35,792 bases of DNA, taken from Planctomycetes bacterium GWF2_42_9. Its GTDB lineage: Bacteria; Planctomycetota; Phycisphaerae; Sedimentisphaerales; UBA12454. This document shows, one piece after another, positions 15,484 to 25,600 of the stretch. Both the position numbers and the translations under genes were made by a program. The stretch is from assembly GCA_001825675.1 (NCBI GenBank), contig MHYA01000045.1:1-35792 (forward strand). Direction: 5' to 3'. Every line of letters starts with the position of its first letter. Position 1 is the stretch's first letter. Under the pieces are notes generated by a model. That model did no database searches, was not told where the DNA came from, and was given only the letters and a program-made list of their open reading frames with translations.

Positions 15484-18018
15484 ATGCGTTTTCTTACAAT
15501 GATGGCTGTCAACGTTCTTGCAGTTACAAATGTATTTGCTTTTTACGAGGCGTCATCATGGAATATCGCAGCACGGCCGCGTCAGGTAAATGAATCGCAA
15601 ACAGATGCTAATTATATTTTATGGCATAATTCAGTTATTTACGTTAATGATTCCAATGATACTGCAATCGCAGGGGTTTTGCGTGATTTCATTAAAAACG
15701 AATTCGGCTTTGATATCCCAGTTACAAATATAAGACCAAATGACAACATCATTGAATTAAATCGTGACAGAGTTAATAATACTCATCAAGAGGAATATAG
15801 GTTAAATATTTCATCAAATGGAATAATAATTTCTGGATACGATAAAGCAGCGGTGCGCAACGGAGTTGCTTTATTAATGGCAATACTTTCAGATCAGCGA
15901 TTGTGCCTCGAATCAAGAAGGCTAATTGTGCCGCATGTTCAGATTTCAGATTGGCCGGCAATGAGTGGATTTCGAGGAATGCATATCCAGATGTATTCTA
16001 TTCCAGTGGAACTGGATTCCATCAAAAGATTTATTGATGGTGCAACGCTATTGCGCTTGAATACGTTGATTTTTGATATTGGCCATAATTGGCAAAGCAC
16101 GACTTCTGGTGCTAATGGTTCCTATACTCGTGCAAATCTAATTGAGTTAGTACAGTATGCAAAAACCAGAGGATTCACTGTCATTCCATCTATGAATCTG
16201 CTTGCTCATTCTGAACGAGGTCCGATCTGGCACACGGCAAAAGCAAATGGAATAGATATGTCTGATTCGCAAAATTACATTTTGATAGGACAAATCCTTG
16301 ATGAGATAAAGGTAATTTTTGATAATCCGGTTTATTTCCACGCTGGGATGGATGAAGCGGTGGAAAATATTCAGTCCAATGCAGCTACTTTGGCAAAGAC
16401 AGAAAAAAATACTTTTATTGATCATATAATCCATGTGAATAACATGTGCAAGGCTCGCGGGATGCAGATGATGATATGGCATGATATGCTGGTAACCAAT
16501 GCTGAAGTCAGCGAAGTGGCTACTGGTACGCCTGGGCCTGAAGGTACAGCTGCTGCAAGGAACCTTGTTCCAGATGATATTATAATAGGCGTTTGGGATT
16601 ATAATAATGGCGGTGGTTTGACATGTATTCCGCTTTTTATGAACGCTGGGAATCAAGTTTTCGGTTGCGGCTGGCTGGATGTTTCTGTACCACAAATGGC
16701 AAATGCCGTGCTTACGAATAATATTGCCGGAATGATAACGGGTACCTGGTCTGATGTTTTTTTAAGTACTGATCCTATAGCTCAGCCATTTTTGAACCAT
16801 GAACATTATTGCCGAGCACTTGCACTTACAGGACATTATTCATGGTATACATTATCAGAGACCCAGCCTGTCAGAAGTGAAGTGTTTGATCCTACTGCAT
16901 TTTCTAATATGTGCCGTTGGGAGCGAACAACAAGACGAATACCAAGGAATTTTAATATTGTAGATTTATCATCTATGACAGCGCACCGTAACTCAGGAGA
17001 TACTGCTTCTGGTATGATTAGTGAATTTAGCAACTTCACCTATCAAAAAGATGGATTAACATATTTTAAAGGCGTTCCATTTAAAGTCGATTTAAATAAT
17101 TATATGGAATGGCAAAGTCAATTTAATGGTTCTTTTAATTCGCAGGATCATCAGAATTCATCAAATTATAAGCATAGAGTAACAATAACTAATGGCGCTA
17201 CATCACGCACATTTGATGTTGATGGAATTAATATCGATAGGGCTGATGACCAAATCATCATTTATACTAATGCTCGAAATAGGACAGGGACAGGTGTCTG
17301 GGGCTGTGAGTCGGTCGTAAGTAATGGCAAGATTGTTTTAACGCAATATTACAACTCTGCAGACAGTCGTGTACCTCGCAATGGATTTGTTCTAAGTGCT
17401 CATGGTACGAAAATGCCATTAATCAGTGATATGCCTGTAGGCTCAACAGTAACAGTTGAAAGGGTTTATTCTGATCACAGCGAGCCCGCATTTGTTACAA
17501 ATAATCGTACGCCAGCTATTACCTCAAGCGTGAGTGTGCCAGTAAACAGAAAATTCGATAATATTGTTTTACTGCACACAACTGTTTATGGGATACTGCC
17601 GGGAGGCTCTGATCTTTTCAGGTATCGACTTATTTACGATGATGGTTCAATATTTGAAAAATTTGTAAACTTTGGGAAAAATATAGGCGCATTCAATGAA
17701 CCAACATCATTGTACGATCCTGAAACAAGTAAAAATGTTTTGATGGCGTATAGTAATTATTCTAGAAGCCCATTCCAGGGCCAAATACAACAAATATATG
17801 CTTTCAAGATTCAAAACCCATATCCTGCTAAAAACGTTCAATCCATTCGCTTCATTCGAAACATTAGTTCTGCAGCGACTGGCTTGATAATACTTGGTAT
17901 TACAACTTATGATGAATTTTGCGGAGATTACACTCTGATAAGTGATTTTGATGAAGATTGTTACGTTGGTATTAATGATCTTTCAATTTTTTCACAACAT
18001 TGGTTGACTTCTTACTAA
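15484..18018 (+). CDS. Exported GH20 family beta-N-acetylhexosaminidase with dockerin-like tail (paralogue 2)
   Basis: I place the start at ATG 15484, with GGAG nine bases upstream (15471-15474), giving a signal peptide ending NVFAF; upstream in-frame ATGs at 15460 (overlapping the previous stop) and 15478 are alternatives. The 844-residue protein has a GH20b-like N-domain, the barrel with SMNLLAHSERG, YFHAGMDEA (D290-E291) and MMIWHDMLV, then the shared C-terminal domain with VPRNGFVLSAHG and the GKNIGAFNEP block. It ends in a single dockerin-like loop (SDFDEDCYVGINDLSIF) absent from paralogue 1. Same operon as the previous gene. Likely releases terminal GlcNAc or GalNAc from an extracellular or periplasmic glycan; exact specificity unknown. 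Confidence 0.87.
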   Translation: MRFLTMMAVNVLAVTNVFAFYEASSWNIAARPRQVNESQTDANYILWHNSVIYVNDSNDTAIAGVLRDFIKNEFGFDIPVTNIRPNDNIIELNRDRVNNTHQEEYRLNISSNGIIISGYDKAAVRNGVALLMAILSDQRLCLESRRLIVPHVQISDWPAMSGFRGMHIQMYSIPVELDSIKRFIDGATLLRLNTLIFDIGHNWQSTTSGANGSYTRANLIELVQYAKTRGFTVIPSMNLLAHSERGPIWHTAKANGIDMSDSQNYILIGQILDEIKVIFDNPVYFHAGMDEAVENIQSNAATLAKTEKNTFIDHIIHVNNMCKARGMQMMIWHDMLVTNAEVSEVATGTPGPEGTAAARNLVPDDIIIGVWDYNNGGGLTCIPLFMNAGNQVFGCGWLDVSVPQMANAVLTNNIAGMITGTWSDVFLSTDPIAQPFLNHEHYCRALALTGHYSWYTLSETQPVRSEVFDPTAFSNMCRWERTTRRIPRNFNIVDLSSMTAHRNSGDTASGMISEFSNFTYQKDGLTYFKGVPFKVDLNNYMEWQSQFNGSFNSQDHQNSSNYKHRVTITNGATSRTFDVDGINIDRADDQIIIYTNARNRTGTGVWGCESVVSNGKIVLTQYYNSADSRVPRNGFVLSAHGTKMPLISDMPVGSTVTVERVYSDHSEPAFVTNNRTPAITSSVSVPVNRKFDNIVLLHTTVYGILPGGSDLFRYRLIYDDGSIFEKFVNFGKNIGAFNEPTSLYDPETSKNVLMAYSNYSRSPFQGQIQQIYAFKIQNPYPAKNVQSIRFIRNISSAATGLIILGITTYDEFCGDYTLISDFDEDCYVGINDLSIFSQHWLTSY

Positions 18019-18036
18019 ATAGATTTGGAGTAATTT

Positions 18037-19059
18037 ATGATCGGTATTGAAAAACAAAAAAAGGAAAAAATAAATATAGAACACAGCCAATCGCTGCCCA
18101 ATATACCATGGGAAGAAAAGCCCAGGAATTGTAAAGGGGTGGTTTGGCGTTATAGCAATAATCCAATAATACCTCGGGACTTACTACCCGAATCAAACAG
18201 CATTTTTAATAGCGCAGTTGTTCCTTATCATGGTGAATTTGCCGGCGTATTCCGCTGTGATGATATTCGACGTAAAATGAATCTGCACGTTGGCAGAAGC
18301 AAAGATGGTATTAATTGGCAAGTTGATGAAAAGCCAATTAAATTTATTTGTGAAGATACTGATATTGCAACATTTAAATATGGTTATGATCCGCGTGTTT
18401 GCTGGATTGAGGATCGCTACTATGTTACTTGGTGCAATTGGTATCATGCGCCAACAATAGGAGCCGCATATACTTTTGATTTTAAGACATTTTATCAGCT
18501 TGAAAATGCATTTTTGCCATTTAACCGCAATGGTGTTTTGTTTCCAAGAAAGATAAATAATAAATATGTTATGTTAAGCCGTCCGTCGGGACCGGGATCA
18601 AATGAATTTGGTGATATTTATTGCAGCCAGAGTCCTGATTTTTGCCATTGGGGTAAACATAGATTTGTAATGGGCGTTGTCGAAGATTTATATTGGCAAA
18701 GCACAAAGATAGGGCCAGGCCCGGTACCAATTGAAACCAAAGACGGCTGGCTTTTGATTTATCATGGCGTTTTAACGTCGTGTTCTGGATTCCATTACAG
18801 TTTCGGTGCAGCACTGCTCGATATTGATGAGCCATGGAAAGTAAAATATCGTGCTGAACCATACATCTTATGCCCGCAGGAACCATACGAATTAATGGGT
18901 GATGTGCCCAACGTCGTATTTCCATGTGCAACCTTGTATGATGTTCCCACCGGCAGGATTGCTATTTATTATGGATGCGCAGATACCGTAACGGGTCTGG
19001 CTTTCTGTCAGATTGATGAACTCGTTGAATTCATAAAAAAATATTCAATGAAAAATTAG
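18037..19059 (+). CDS. GH130 beta-mannoside phosphorylase-like enzyme
   Basis: A 340-residue five-bladed beta-propeller protein without a signal peptide, so cytoplasmic. GH130 signatures are clear: NPIIPRD at the start of the propeller, [11 protein letters not shown] with the likely catalytic acid D118, [21 protein letters not shown], and [12 protein letters not shown] at the end. GH130 enzymes phosphorolyse or hydrolyse beta-mannosidic bonds; members acting on Man-beta-1,4-GlcNAc process N-glycan cores. Next to three GH20 hexosaminidases, such a substrate is attractive but inferred. GGAG six bases upstream of the ATG supports the start. The symporter gene follows after a 21-base gap. Confidence 0.88.
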   Translation: MIGIEKQKKEKINIEHSQSLPNIPWEEKPRNCKGVVWRYSNNPIIPRDLLPESNSIFNSAVVPYHGEFAGVFRCDDIRRKMNLHVGRSKDGINWQVDEKPIKFICEDTDIATFKYGYDPRVCWIEDRYYVTWCNWYHAPTIGAAYTFDFKTFYQLENAFLPFNRNGVLFPRKINNKYVMLSRPSGPGSNEFGDIYCSQSPDFCHWGKHRFVMGVVEDLYWQSTKIGPGPVPIETKDGWLLIYHGVLTSCSGFHYSFGAALLDIDEPWKVKYRAEPYILCPQEPYELMGDVPNVVFPCATLYDVPTGRIAIYYGCADTVTGLAFCQIDELVEFIKKYSMKN

Positions 19060-19080
19060 AATTGTTGGGCTAAAACAGTC

Positions 19081-21156
19081 ATGCAAATAATGGATTGGAT
19101 AATACTGTGTATTGTTGTTGCCGGCCTGGCGGTAAGTGCATATACTACAAAAAAACATATCAAAAGCGCAGCATCATTTTTGGCCGCAAACAGATGTGCT
19201 GGAAGATATCTTTTAACTATGGCAGAAGGTATGGCTTGTTTTGGAGCCATTACGGTACTAGCGGAATTTCAGAGATATTATACAGCCGGATTTGGAGCGG
19301 TTTGGTGGGGATTAGCTACTTGGCCAATTTTTATGGTTATCTCAATGTCTGGTTGGATTGTTTATCGTTACAGGCAAACTAAAGCGATGACAATGGCTCA
19401 ATTCTTTGAAATGAGGTATAGCAAAAGATTCAGGATTTTCGCAGGCATACTTGCGGTATCAGCAGGGCTTTTAAATTATGGTGTTTTTCCTGCTATAGAA
19501 GCAAAATTCTTTATTTATTTTTGTAATATTCCGCAATATACAATTTCATTAGGCGGGCTGGATGTTAATGTTACGATGGGTTGTATTATGGCCGCCATAT
19601 TAATTGTTTCACTTGTATTTACGCTGTTTGGCGGGCAAATATCTGTGCTTATCACGGATTTTTTACAGGGGCAATTTGTAAACATTGTCTTTTTAATAAT
19701 CATGATTGTTCTGATATTGCGCTTTAATTGGAATGATATTGTTCAGTCGCTTCAGGTAGTTGAAACCGGCAAGTCGATGTTTAATCCATTTGATCAAAAA
19801 CAGGTTGCTAATTTTGCAATGCCGTTTTTTCTAATGAATGCTGCTTTTAATATTTATTGCTATATGGCATGGCAGGGATCACAGGGTTGCTACTGCGCAG
19901 CAAAGAATCCTCATGAGGCTCGTATGAGCCGGATTATTTCAACCTGGCGTTCAGGTGTTATTTGGGTTGTTGTACCTTTAATTTCTGTGTGTGCCTGCGT
20001 CTTGCTTAAAGGGAATTTGCTGCCATCTGCAGCCGAAAATGTGAGGACCGGGCTTGCAAGTGTAAGTCAAAATGTTCAGGAACAAATTCGAGTACCAATG
20101 GTTTTACGTGAGATTCTACCGGCTGGAATAGTTGGTTTGTTTTGTGCGACAATGCTTGCAGCTTCTATCGCTACCCATCAGGTCAGCTTGCATTCCTGGG
20201 GCAGTATTTTTGTTCAGGATGTTTTGATGCCATTGCGGAAAAAAGCCGGACATCTTGAACCACAGCAGCATCTTAAATTGCTTCGAATCAGTATATGTTT
20301 CGTAGCAGTTTTCGTTTGGTTTTTCGGTATGATCTTCCCAATGAGAGATTATATATTAATGCTGCTATATTCAACAGGTGCTATTTTTCTCGGAGGTGCC
20401 GGTGCTGTAATAGTTGGAGGTTTGTACTGGAGAAAAGGAACGACTGCCGGTGCTTGGGCAGCAATGATTATCGGCTCTGCTTTGTCATTGTGCGGCATAG
20501 TACTGAAAAATATGTTATGGCACGCATTGGTTCCATCATTAAAGATTAAATTTGCAGCTGTAGAGTGGGTGCAGAAATTGCCATCTGAATTTCCTTACGA
20601 TGGTGTGCAAATGTCGTTCGCGACATCAATAATTGCAATCCTGGCATATATCTTTGTAAGTTTATGTACTAAAGTTAAACCCGGCTTCGACCTGGATAAA
20701 ATGCTGCATCGCGAAAAATCTAATCCGAAAATAGAAAAGAAAAAACTATTCTGGAAAGGTAAAAGTATTTCTGAAATATTGGGAATCACGTCTGAATTCA
20801 CATTTTTTGATAAATTCATCTACTATAGCTTTATTCTTTGGAGCTTAACTTTTTTTACAGTATTTGTTATAGGAACTATAGTAGCGATTTTTTGGAAAAC
20901 AACTGACGCAGGATGGGCCAAATACTGGTTAATCCATTTTGGGTTTCTTGGAATTATTGGCGTAATAAGCACTATATGGTTTTTAGTAGGTGGTTTCAGA
21001 GATGCGTTTGATCTCTTTAAATCACTTAAGACAATGAAAATTGATATGAAGGATGATGGAACTGTGGATTCAGGCAGTACGGAAGCGAATTTAAAGGATA
21101 ATAATAATGAAGAGGATAGAGCGGCTGCTGTAAATATACAGGAGAATATTAAATGA
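19081..21156 (+). CDS. Sodium:solute symporter (SSS family) with C-terminal extension
   Basis: A 691-residue inner-membrane transporter. A core of about 12-13 hydrophobic helices begins at residue 4 (MDWIILCIVVAGLAVSAYTT) and includes the family-typical region GAVWWGLATWPIF, FTLFGGQISVLITDFLQGQFV and GLFCATMLAASIATHQVSLHSWGS. SSS proteins import sugars and other small solutes with Na+. A C-terminal extension from about residue 540 adds two or three helices and a charged tail. No clear Shine-Dalgarno precedes 19081; an in-frame ATG at 19090 is an alternative. Flanked by cytoplasmic GH130 and GH1 genes, it is the probable importer of the released oligosaccharide. Confidence 0.92.
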   Translation: MQIMDWIILCIVVAGLAVSAYTTKKHIKSAASFLAANRCAGRYLLTMAEGMACFGAITVLAEFQRYYTAGFGAVWWGLATWPIFMVISMSGWIVYRYRQTKAMTMAQFFEMRYSKRFRIFAGILAVSAGLLNYGVFPAIEAKFFIYFCNIPQYTISLGGLDVNVTMGCIMAAILIVSLVFTLFGGQISVLITDFLQGQFVNIVFLIIMIVLILRFNWNDIVQSLQVVETGKSMFNPFDQKQVANFAMPFFLMNAAFNIYCYMAWQGSQGCYCAAKNPHEARMSRIISTWRSGVIWVVVPLISVCACVLLKGNLLPSAAENVRTGLASVSQNVQEQIRVPMVLREILPAGIVGLFCATMLAASIATHQVSLHSWGSIFVQDVLMPLRKKAGHLEPQQHLKLLRISICFVAVFVWFFGMIFPMRDYILMLLYSTGAIFLGGAGAVIVGGLYWRKGTTAGAWAAMIIGSALSLCGIVLKNMLWHALVPSLKIKFAAVEWVQKLPSEFPYDGVQMSFATSIIAILAYIFVSLCTKVKPGFDLDKMLHREKSNPKIEKKKLFWKGKSISEILGITSEFTFFDKFIYYSFILWSLTFFTVFVIGTIVAIFWKTTDAGWAKYWLIHFGFLGIIGVISTIWFLVGGFRDAFDLFKSLKTMKIDMKDDGTVDSGSTEANLKDNNNEEDRAAAVNIQENIK

Positions 21157-22508
21157 TGTCTTTCTCTGATGATTTTATTTGGGGCGCAGCTTCTGCAGCC
21201 TTTCAAATAGAAGGTGCAACTTCTGAAGATGGGCGAGGATTATCTGTCTGGGATATGATGTGCAGCAAGCCAGGTGCCATATATCAAAATCAAAATGCTG
21301 ATATTGCATGTGATCATTACCATGGATACAAAGAAGATGTTCGCCTTATGAAAGAGATAGGCTTGAAAGCATACAGGCTGTCACTTTCTTGGCCCAGGCT
21401 TTTACCTTCAGGTACCGGCAAAGTAAATCCCGCAGGGCTTGAGTTTTATAACAATCTGATTGATGAATTACTTGCAAATGATATTGTGCCTTTTGTTACT
21501 TTATTTCACTGGGATTTTCCACTTGAACTATATTGTCGAGGCGGTTGGTTAAATCCCGAAAGTCCAATTTGGTTCAAAGATTATACATCAGTTGCAGTTG
21601 AACATTTTTCCGATCGTATAAGAAATTGGATAACTCTAAATGAGCCTCAAACTTTTGTCGGCCAAGGGCATCAATTGGGTATTCATGCGCCAGGCGAAAA
21701 ATACAACTTAAAAGAAGTATTGCGTATTGGGCATAATGTTCTTCTTGCGCACGGCAGGGCAGTTCAGGTCATTCGCGAAAATGCAAAACTTACTCCAAAT
21801 ATAGGCTATGCACCTGTAGGTGTCATTAATATGCCTGCTTCTGATTCACAAGCTGATATTGATGCTGCAAGAAGAGCGACGTTTAATATTCCATCGGAGT
21901 CTTGTTGGAATAGTGCATGGTGGATGGATCCGGTATTTTTAGGACAATATCCTGAAAGCGGTTTAAAATTATATAGCGGCAATCTTCCTAAGATAAATTC
22001 GGGGGATATGGGAATTATTAGTACCCCGGTAGATTTTTGCGGTGCAAATATTTATCATGGAACATACACTGCGGCAGACTCGTGCGATAATCCTTTAGAT
22101 GTTAAACCATACGAGGGTTCTCCATTAACTGCAATGGAATGGCCTATCACTCCCGATGGTTTATATTGGGGGCCAAAGTTCTTATATGAACGTTACAAAA
22201 AGCCAATATATATTACTGAAAACGGAATGGCTAACCTTGATTGGCCTAGTTTAGATGGGAAAGTGCATGATCCGCAGAGAATCTATTTCATTAGCCGTTA
22301 TCTTTCTAATCTCAAGAAAGCACATGCTGAAGGTATTCCCGTCAAAGGATATTTTTATTGGTCTTTAAGCGATAATTTTGAATGGACATTTGGTTATAGT
22401 AAACGTTTTGGTTTGATATACGTTGATTATCGAGACCAAAGACGCACCCTAAAAGATTCTGCATTTTGGTATAAAAATATAATTCTTTCCAACGGGCTCA
22501 ATCTCTGA
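21153..22508 (+). CDS. GH1 family beta-glycosidase
   Basis: A 451-residue enzyme of normal GH1 length. It begins with DDFIWGAASAAFQIEGA, contains the acid/base in TLNEPQ (E164) and the nucleophile in YITENGM (E356), and ends with the aglycone-site block GYFYWSLSDNFEW and GLIYVDY. No signal peptide, so cytoplasmic. GH1 hydrolyses beta-glucosides, galactosides or mannosides; the substrate is not determined by these motifs. The start at 21153 overlaps the symporter stop (ATGA) and has GGAG eight bases upstream; 21156 is also possible. Coupled translation with the symporter points to hydrolysis of the imported sugar. Confidence 0.93.
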   Translation: MMSFSDDFIWGAASAAFQIEGATSEDGRGLSVWDMMCSKPGAIYQNQNADIACDHYHGYKEDVRLMKEIGLKAYRLSLSWPRLLPSGTGKVNPAGLEFYNNLIDELLANDIVPFVTLFHWDFPLELYCRGGWLNPESPIWFKDYTSVAVEHFSDRIRNWITLNEPQTFVGQGHQLGIHAPGEKYNLKEVLRIGHNVLLAHGRAVQVIRENAKLTPNIGYAPVGVINMPASDSQADIDAARRATFNIPSESCWNSAWWMDPVFLGQYPESGLKLYSGNLPKINSGDMGIISTPVDFCGANIYHGTYTAADSCDNPLDVKPYEGSPLTAMEWPITPDGLYWGPKFLYERYKKPIYITENGMANLDWPSLDGKVHDPQRIYFISRYLSNLKKAHAEGIPVKGYFYWSLSDNFEWTFGYSKRFGLIYVDYRDQRRTLKDSAFWYKNIILSNGLNL

Positions 22509-22542
22509 TTTTTAAATTAATAGCATGTATTTTTTAAACATA

Positions 22543-22568
22543 TATAATCGTGCGCAATCGGTTGCGCG
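22543..22568 (+). promoter_or_regulatory. Promoter -10 and LacI-family operator of the large GH20 gene
   Basis: A perfect TATAAT lies at 22543-22548 (the -35 region is poor). Directly after it is GCGCAATCGGTTGCGC (22552-22567), six-base arms around core AATCGGTT. The palindrome sits over the expected transcription start, a standard repression geometry. A strong GGAGG (22601-22605) then leads to the ATG at 22612. Confidence 0.68.
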
Positions 22569-22611
22569 TGATATGGTAACAGTTGTTGTCCCCACAAAAA
22601 GGAGGCGCATT

Positions 22612-25600
22612 ATGTTTAGCTTAAAATTTAGATATTATATCTCGATGCTGCTGCTTTGTTATTGTATGGAAACTGCAAGTGCTATATCTCAACTAGATGA
22701 TTCATTTGAATCACCAACTCGTCAAACTCGAGAGGCAAGTGCTTTACCCGAAAGCTGGAATTTGGAGCAGTTTGGATATAGCGATGGTTATTATGCTCAT
22801 GGGCCAGACACATATAACCAGATTCCTCCTAAAGATGGGTCGCAATTGTTTGTAACCAGGAGATATGGTATTTGGCAGAACACAGGAATTAAGTTACAGG
22901 CCGGAAGCAATTATAAAATAAGTGTTTTCGCTGTATCTGAATTTAGCAGAGCTGCAGGTTTCCGTATGAGTTTTTGTGTTGCTTCCGACCCACAAGCTGC
23001 ATCTTTGTGCGACCAAATTGCTGAAGCTAATTATGCACCGCCGATTTTCACTAGCGGTTGGCCAGAAACAGCGTATACGTTGGAATATAATTGTACAGCT
23101 GCAAATGCAGGTAAATATCTACAGGTTTTGCTCTATACATCTGCCAATGATACCATTTGGTTCGACATGTTAAAAGGAAACTTTTACAGTAATTTAAATA
23201 TTTCCACAAAGCCAAAAACAATATTGGATCAATCATGGCTTGGTGAATGTGGCATTCAGAGCAGTACATACTTATATATTCAGGATACGACTGATACTGC
23301 ATGTGGAGACTTAGTAGAAGATTTTTTAAAAGGACGATTTGGAATAGACCTTGTCAGAACTACAAGCGATCCCGGTACTTCGGCCAATGCTATTCTTCTC
23401 AAACGCAACAGCGTGTCTGAACCCAATGTAGGTCAATACTCTATAGCTATCGATCAGAATCAAATTGTGATTACCGGCCATGACAATCGCGCAATTTGGA
23501 ATGGCGTAGGGACACTATTTAGATTGCTAAAAGATGATAGATTGCAATTGGAGAATGGTATCTTTAAAATACCACAAGTTGTAATTCATGATTGGCCCGC
23601 AGCCACTGCTATGAGAGGTATTAATCTGCAGATGGGAATGCACGATGTAGATTCAACAAAACGTCTTATTGATGTGGTTTTTGAGCAACACCTTGACACG
23701 ATTGTTTTGGAAATAGGTGGTTATTGGTTAAATGGTATTAGAGATCCTGAATCTATTTCCACTGCTTATACACGTGATCAAATTCGAGAATTGGTTATTT
23801 ATGCCAAAGCTCGCGGCATGACTGTTATTCCAGGTATGAACTTGCTTGGGCATACCGAACGTGCGCCTAACTGGTATAGCAAGTTAGATAATGGTATCAA
23901 TATGATTGATCCAAGAAATTATACCCTAATAGATCAATTGCTTAAACAGATCAAATTCGATTTTGGTTCTCCTCAATACTTCCATGCTGGAATGGATGAG
24001 TGTTTGGGAGCAGTTAGCGCAAACGCAATTGAACTCGGTAAAACAGAAAAGCAAACTATCCTCGACCATATTATTGATGTAAATAATATTTGTAACAAAT
24101 ATGGCATGAAAATGATAATTTGGCATGACATGCTTGTGAACGAGAGTGAGGTAACTGATGGTGTTACTAATGGTAGTGCGGCACCTGATGGTACTGCTGG
24201 TGCACGTACAATAATACCTAAAGGTATTTTAATTAATATATGGGATTATAGCATAGATGGTGGATTAGAAGTGGGGCAACTGTTTGATGCAGCCGGGTTG
24301 ACCTCTATCGTGAGTGGCTGGTTGCCTGTTGGGGTTACGAAATGTTCGACTGTTGCCTTGGATAATAATCGAGCTATGATAACAACAACATGGAGTGATG
24401 TATGCACCGATCCTAATTGGGACTCATATTCATTGTTTTCACATGAGCATTATAGTCGTATTTTGTCGGGAGCCTGTAATTGGAGCTGGTATCGACCTGG
24501 CACTACGTGCGGAGTATACGGATCATATTTCGATCAATCTCTTGTGAGTTTAATTACTAGATGGGAACGTCAGCACAAAACTGTTGGTAATTATCAAATG
24601 ATTGATATTTCTTCTGTCGGTGCCTATGGAGATGCTGGCGATGATGCTGTTGAAATGGTTAATTCCATTTACTATAATATGCCTCATATAGATAATGTTG
24701 TTTCACTTGGTGGGATACCTTTTAAAATTAGCACAACTGACTATGCTGAAATGCAAAGCTGTTTTAGCGGCCAATTTAATGCAAGTGACTATCAAAAATC
24801 AGCAAATTACAAATTTCATGTAATTATACCTGGTATACGCGAGTTTGATGTTAATGACTTGGATAATACTCCATTAGAGGATCAAAGAGTAATCTATACA
24901 AATCTTAAAAGAAGGACAGGAGGTGGTATTTACGGATGTGAAGCTACTGTGGTAAATGGAAAAATGTATGTGCTTCGTGATTTTGATTCGGGAGATAGTC
25001 GTGTCCCGCGGAATGGTTATGTAATTGGTGCGCATGGTAACAGTAGGGACTTAATATGGAATATAGAAACAGGAACTCCAATAATTGTTCAACGTAGATA
25101 TTCAGATCACAACGAAATAGCTTTTGTTACTAATAATAGAACGCCAGTGCAACGAGGTACGATAAGTATTGCAATGAATCACACTGCATCTAAACTTATC
25201 TTTCTGCATACCACACCATATGCAGTTGTAAGGGGTCAGAAAATTGGCAGCTATATGATACATTATTCGGACAGTTCCGAGGTGAATGTACCTGTCATTT
25301 TTGGCAAAAATATTGGTGCATTTAACGAGACAACAGGATTGTACGATGCCAATACGATCACTAATATGTGGCTTGCATATAGCAATTATGGTCATGTAGA
25401 TGCAAATTCAACATTAGTAGAATCTTTGTATGCGTTCGAATGGGTAAATCCATCGCCTTCTAAAACTATTACTCAAATTCGAATGGTTCCCAATGCTTCT
25501 ACTGCCGAAACAGGTTGGATATTGTTAGCTCTTACATCAGACAGCTTATGGTATTCAGGGAAAGAACCAGGCAAAGCATCTGTTCATTATCCGGCAGTTT

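Noticed and set aside
16147-16695. Antisense open frame of 182 codons opposite GH20 paralogue 2
   Set aside because: It runs opposite the conserved catalytic barrel; composition is that of a reverse-frame shadow.
22525-22611. Longer N-terminus for the giant GH20 protein starting at 22525
   Set aside because: It would put a TATAAT, the operator and a strong GGAGG inside the gene and bury the signal peptide; 22612 has the right ribosome-binding site and signal peptide.
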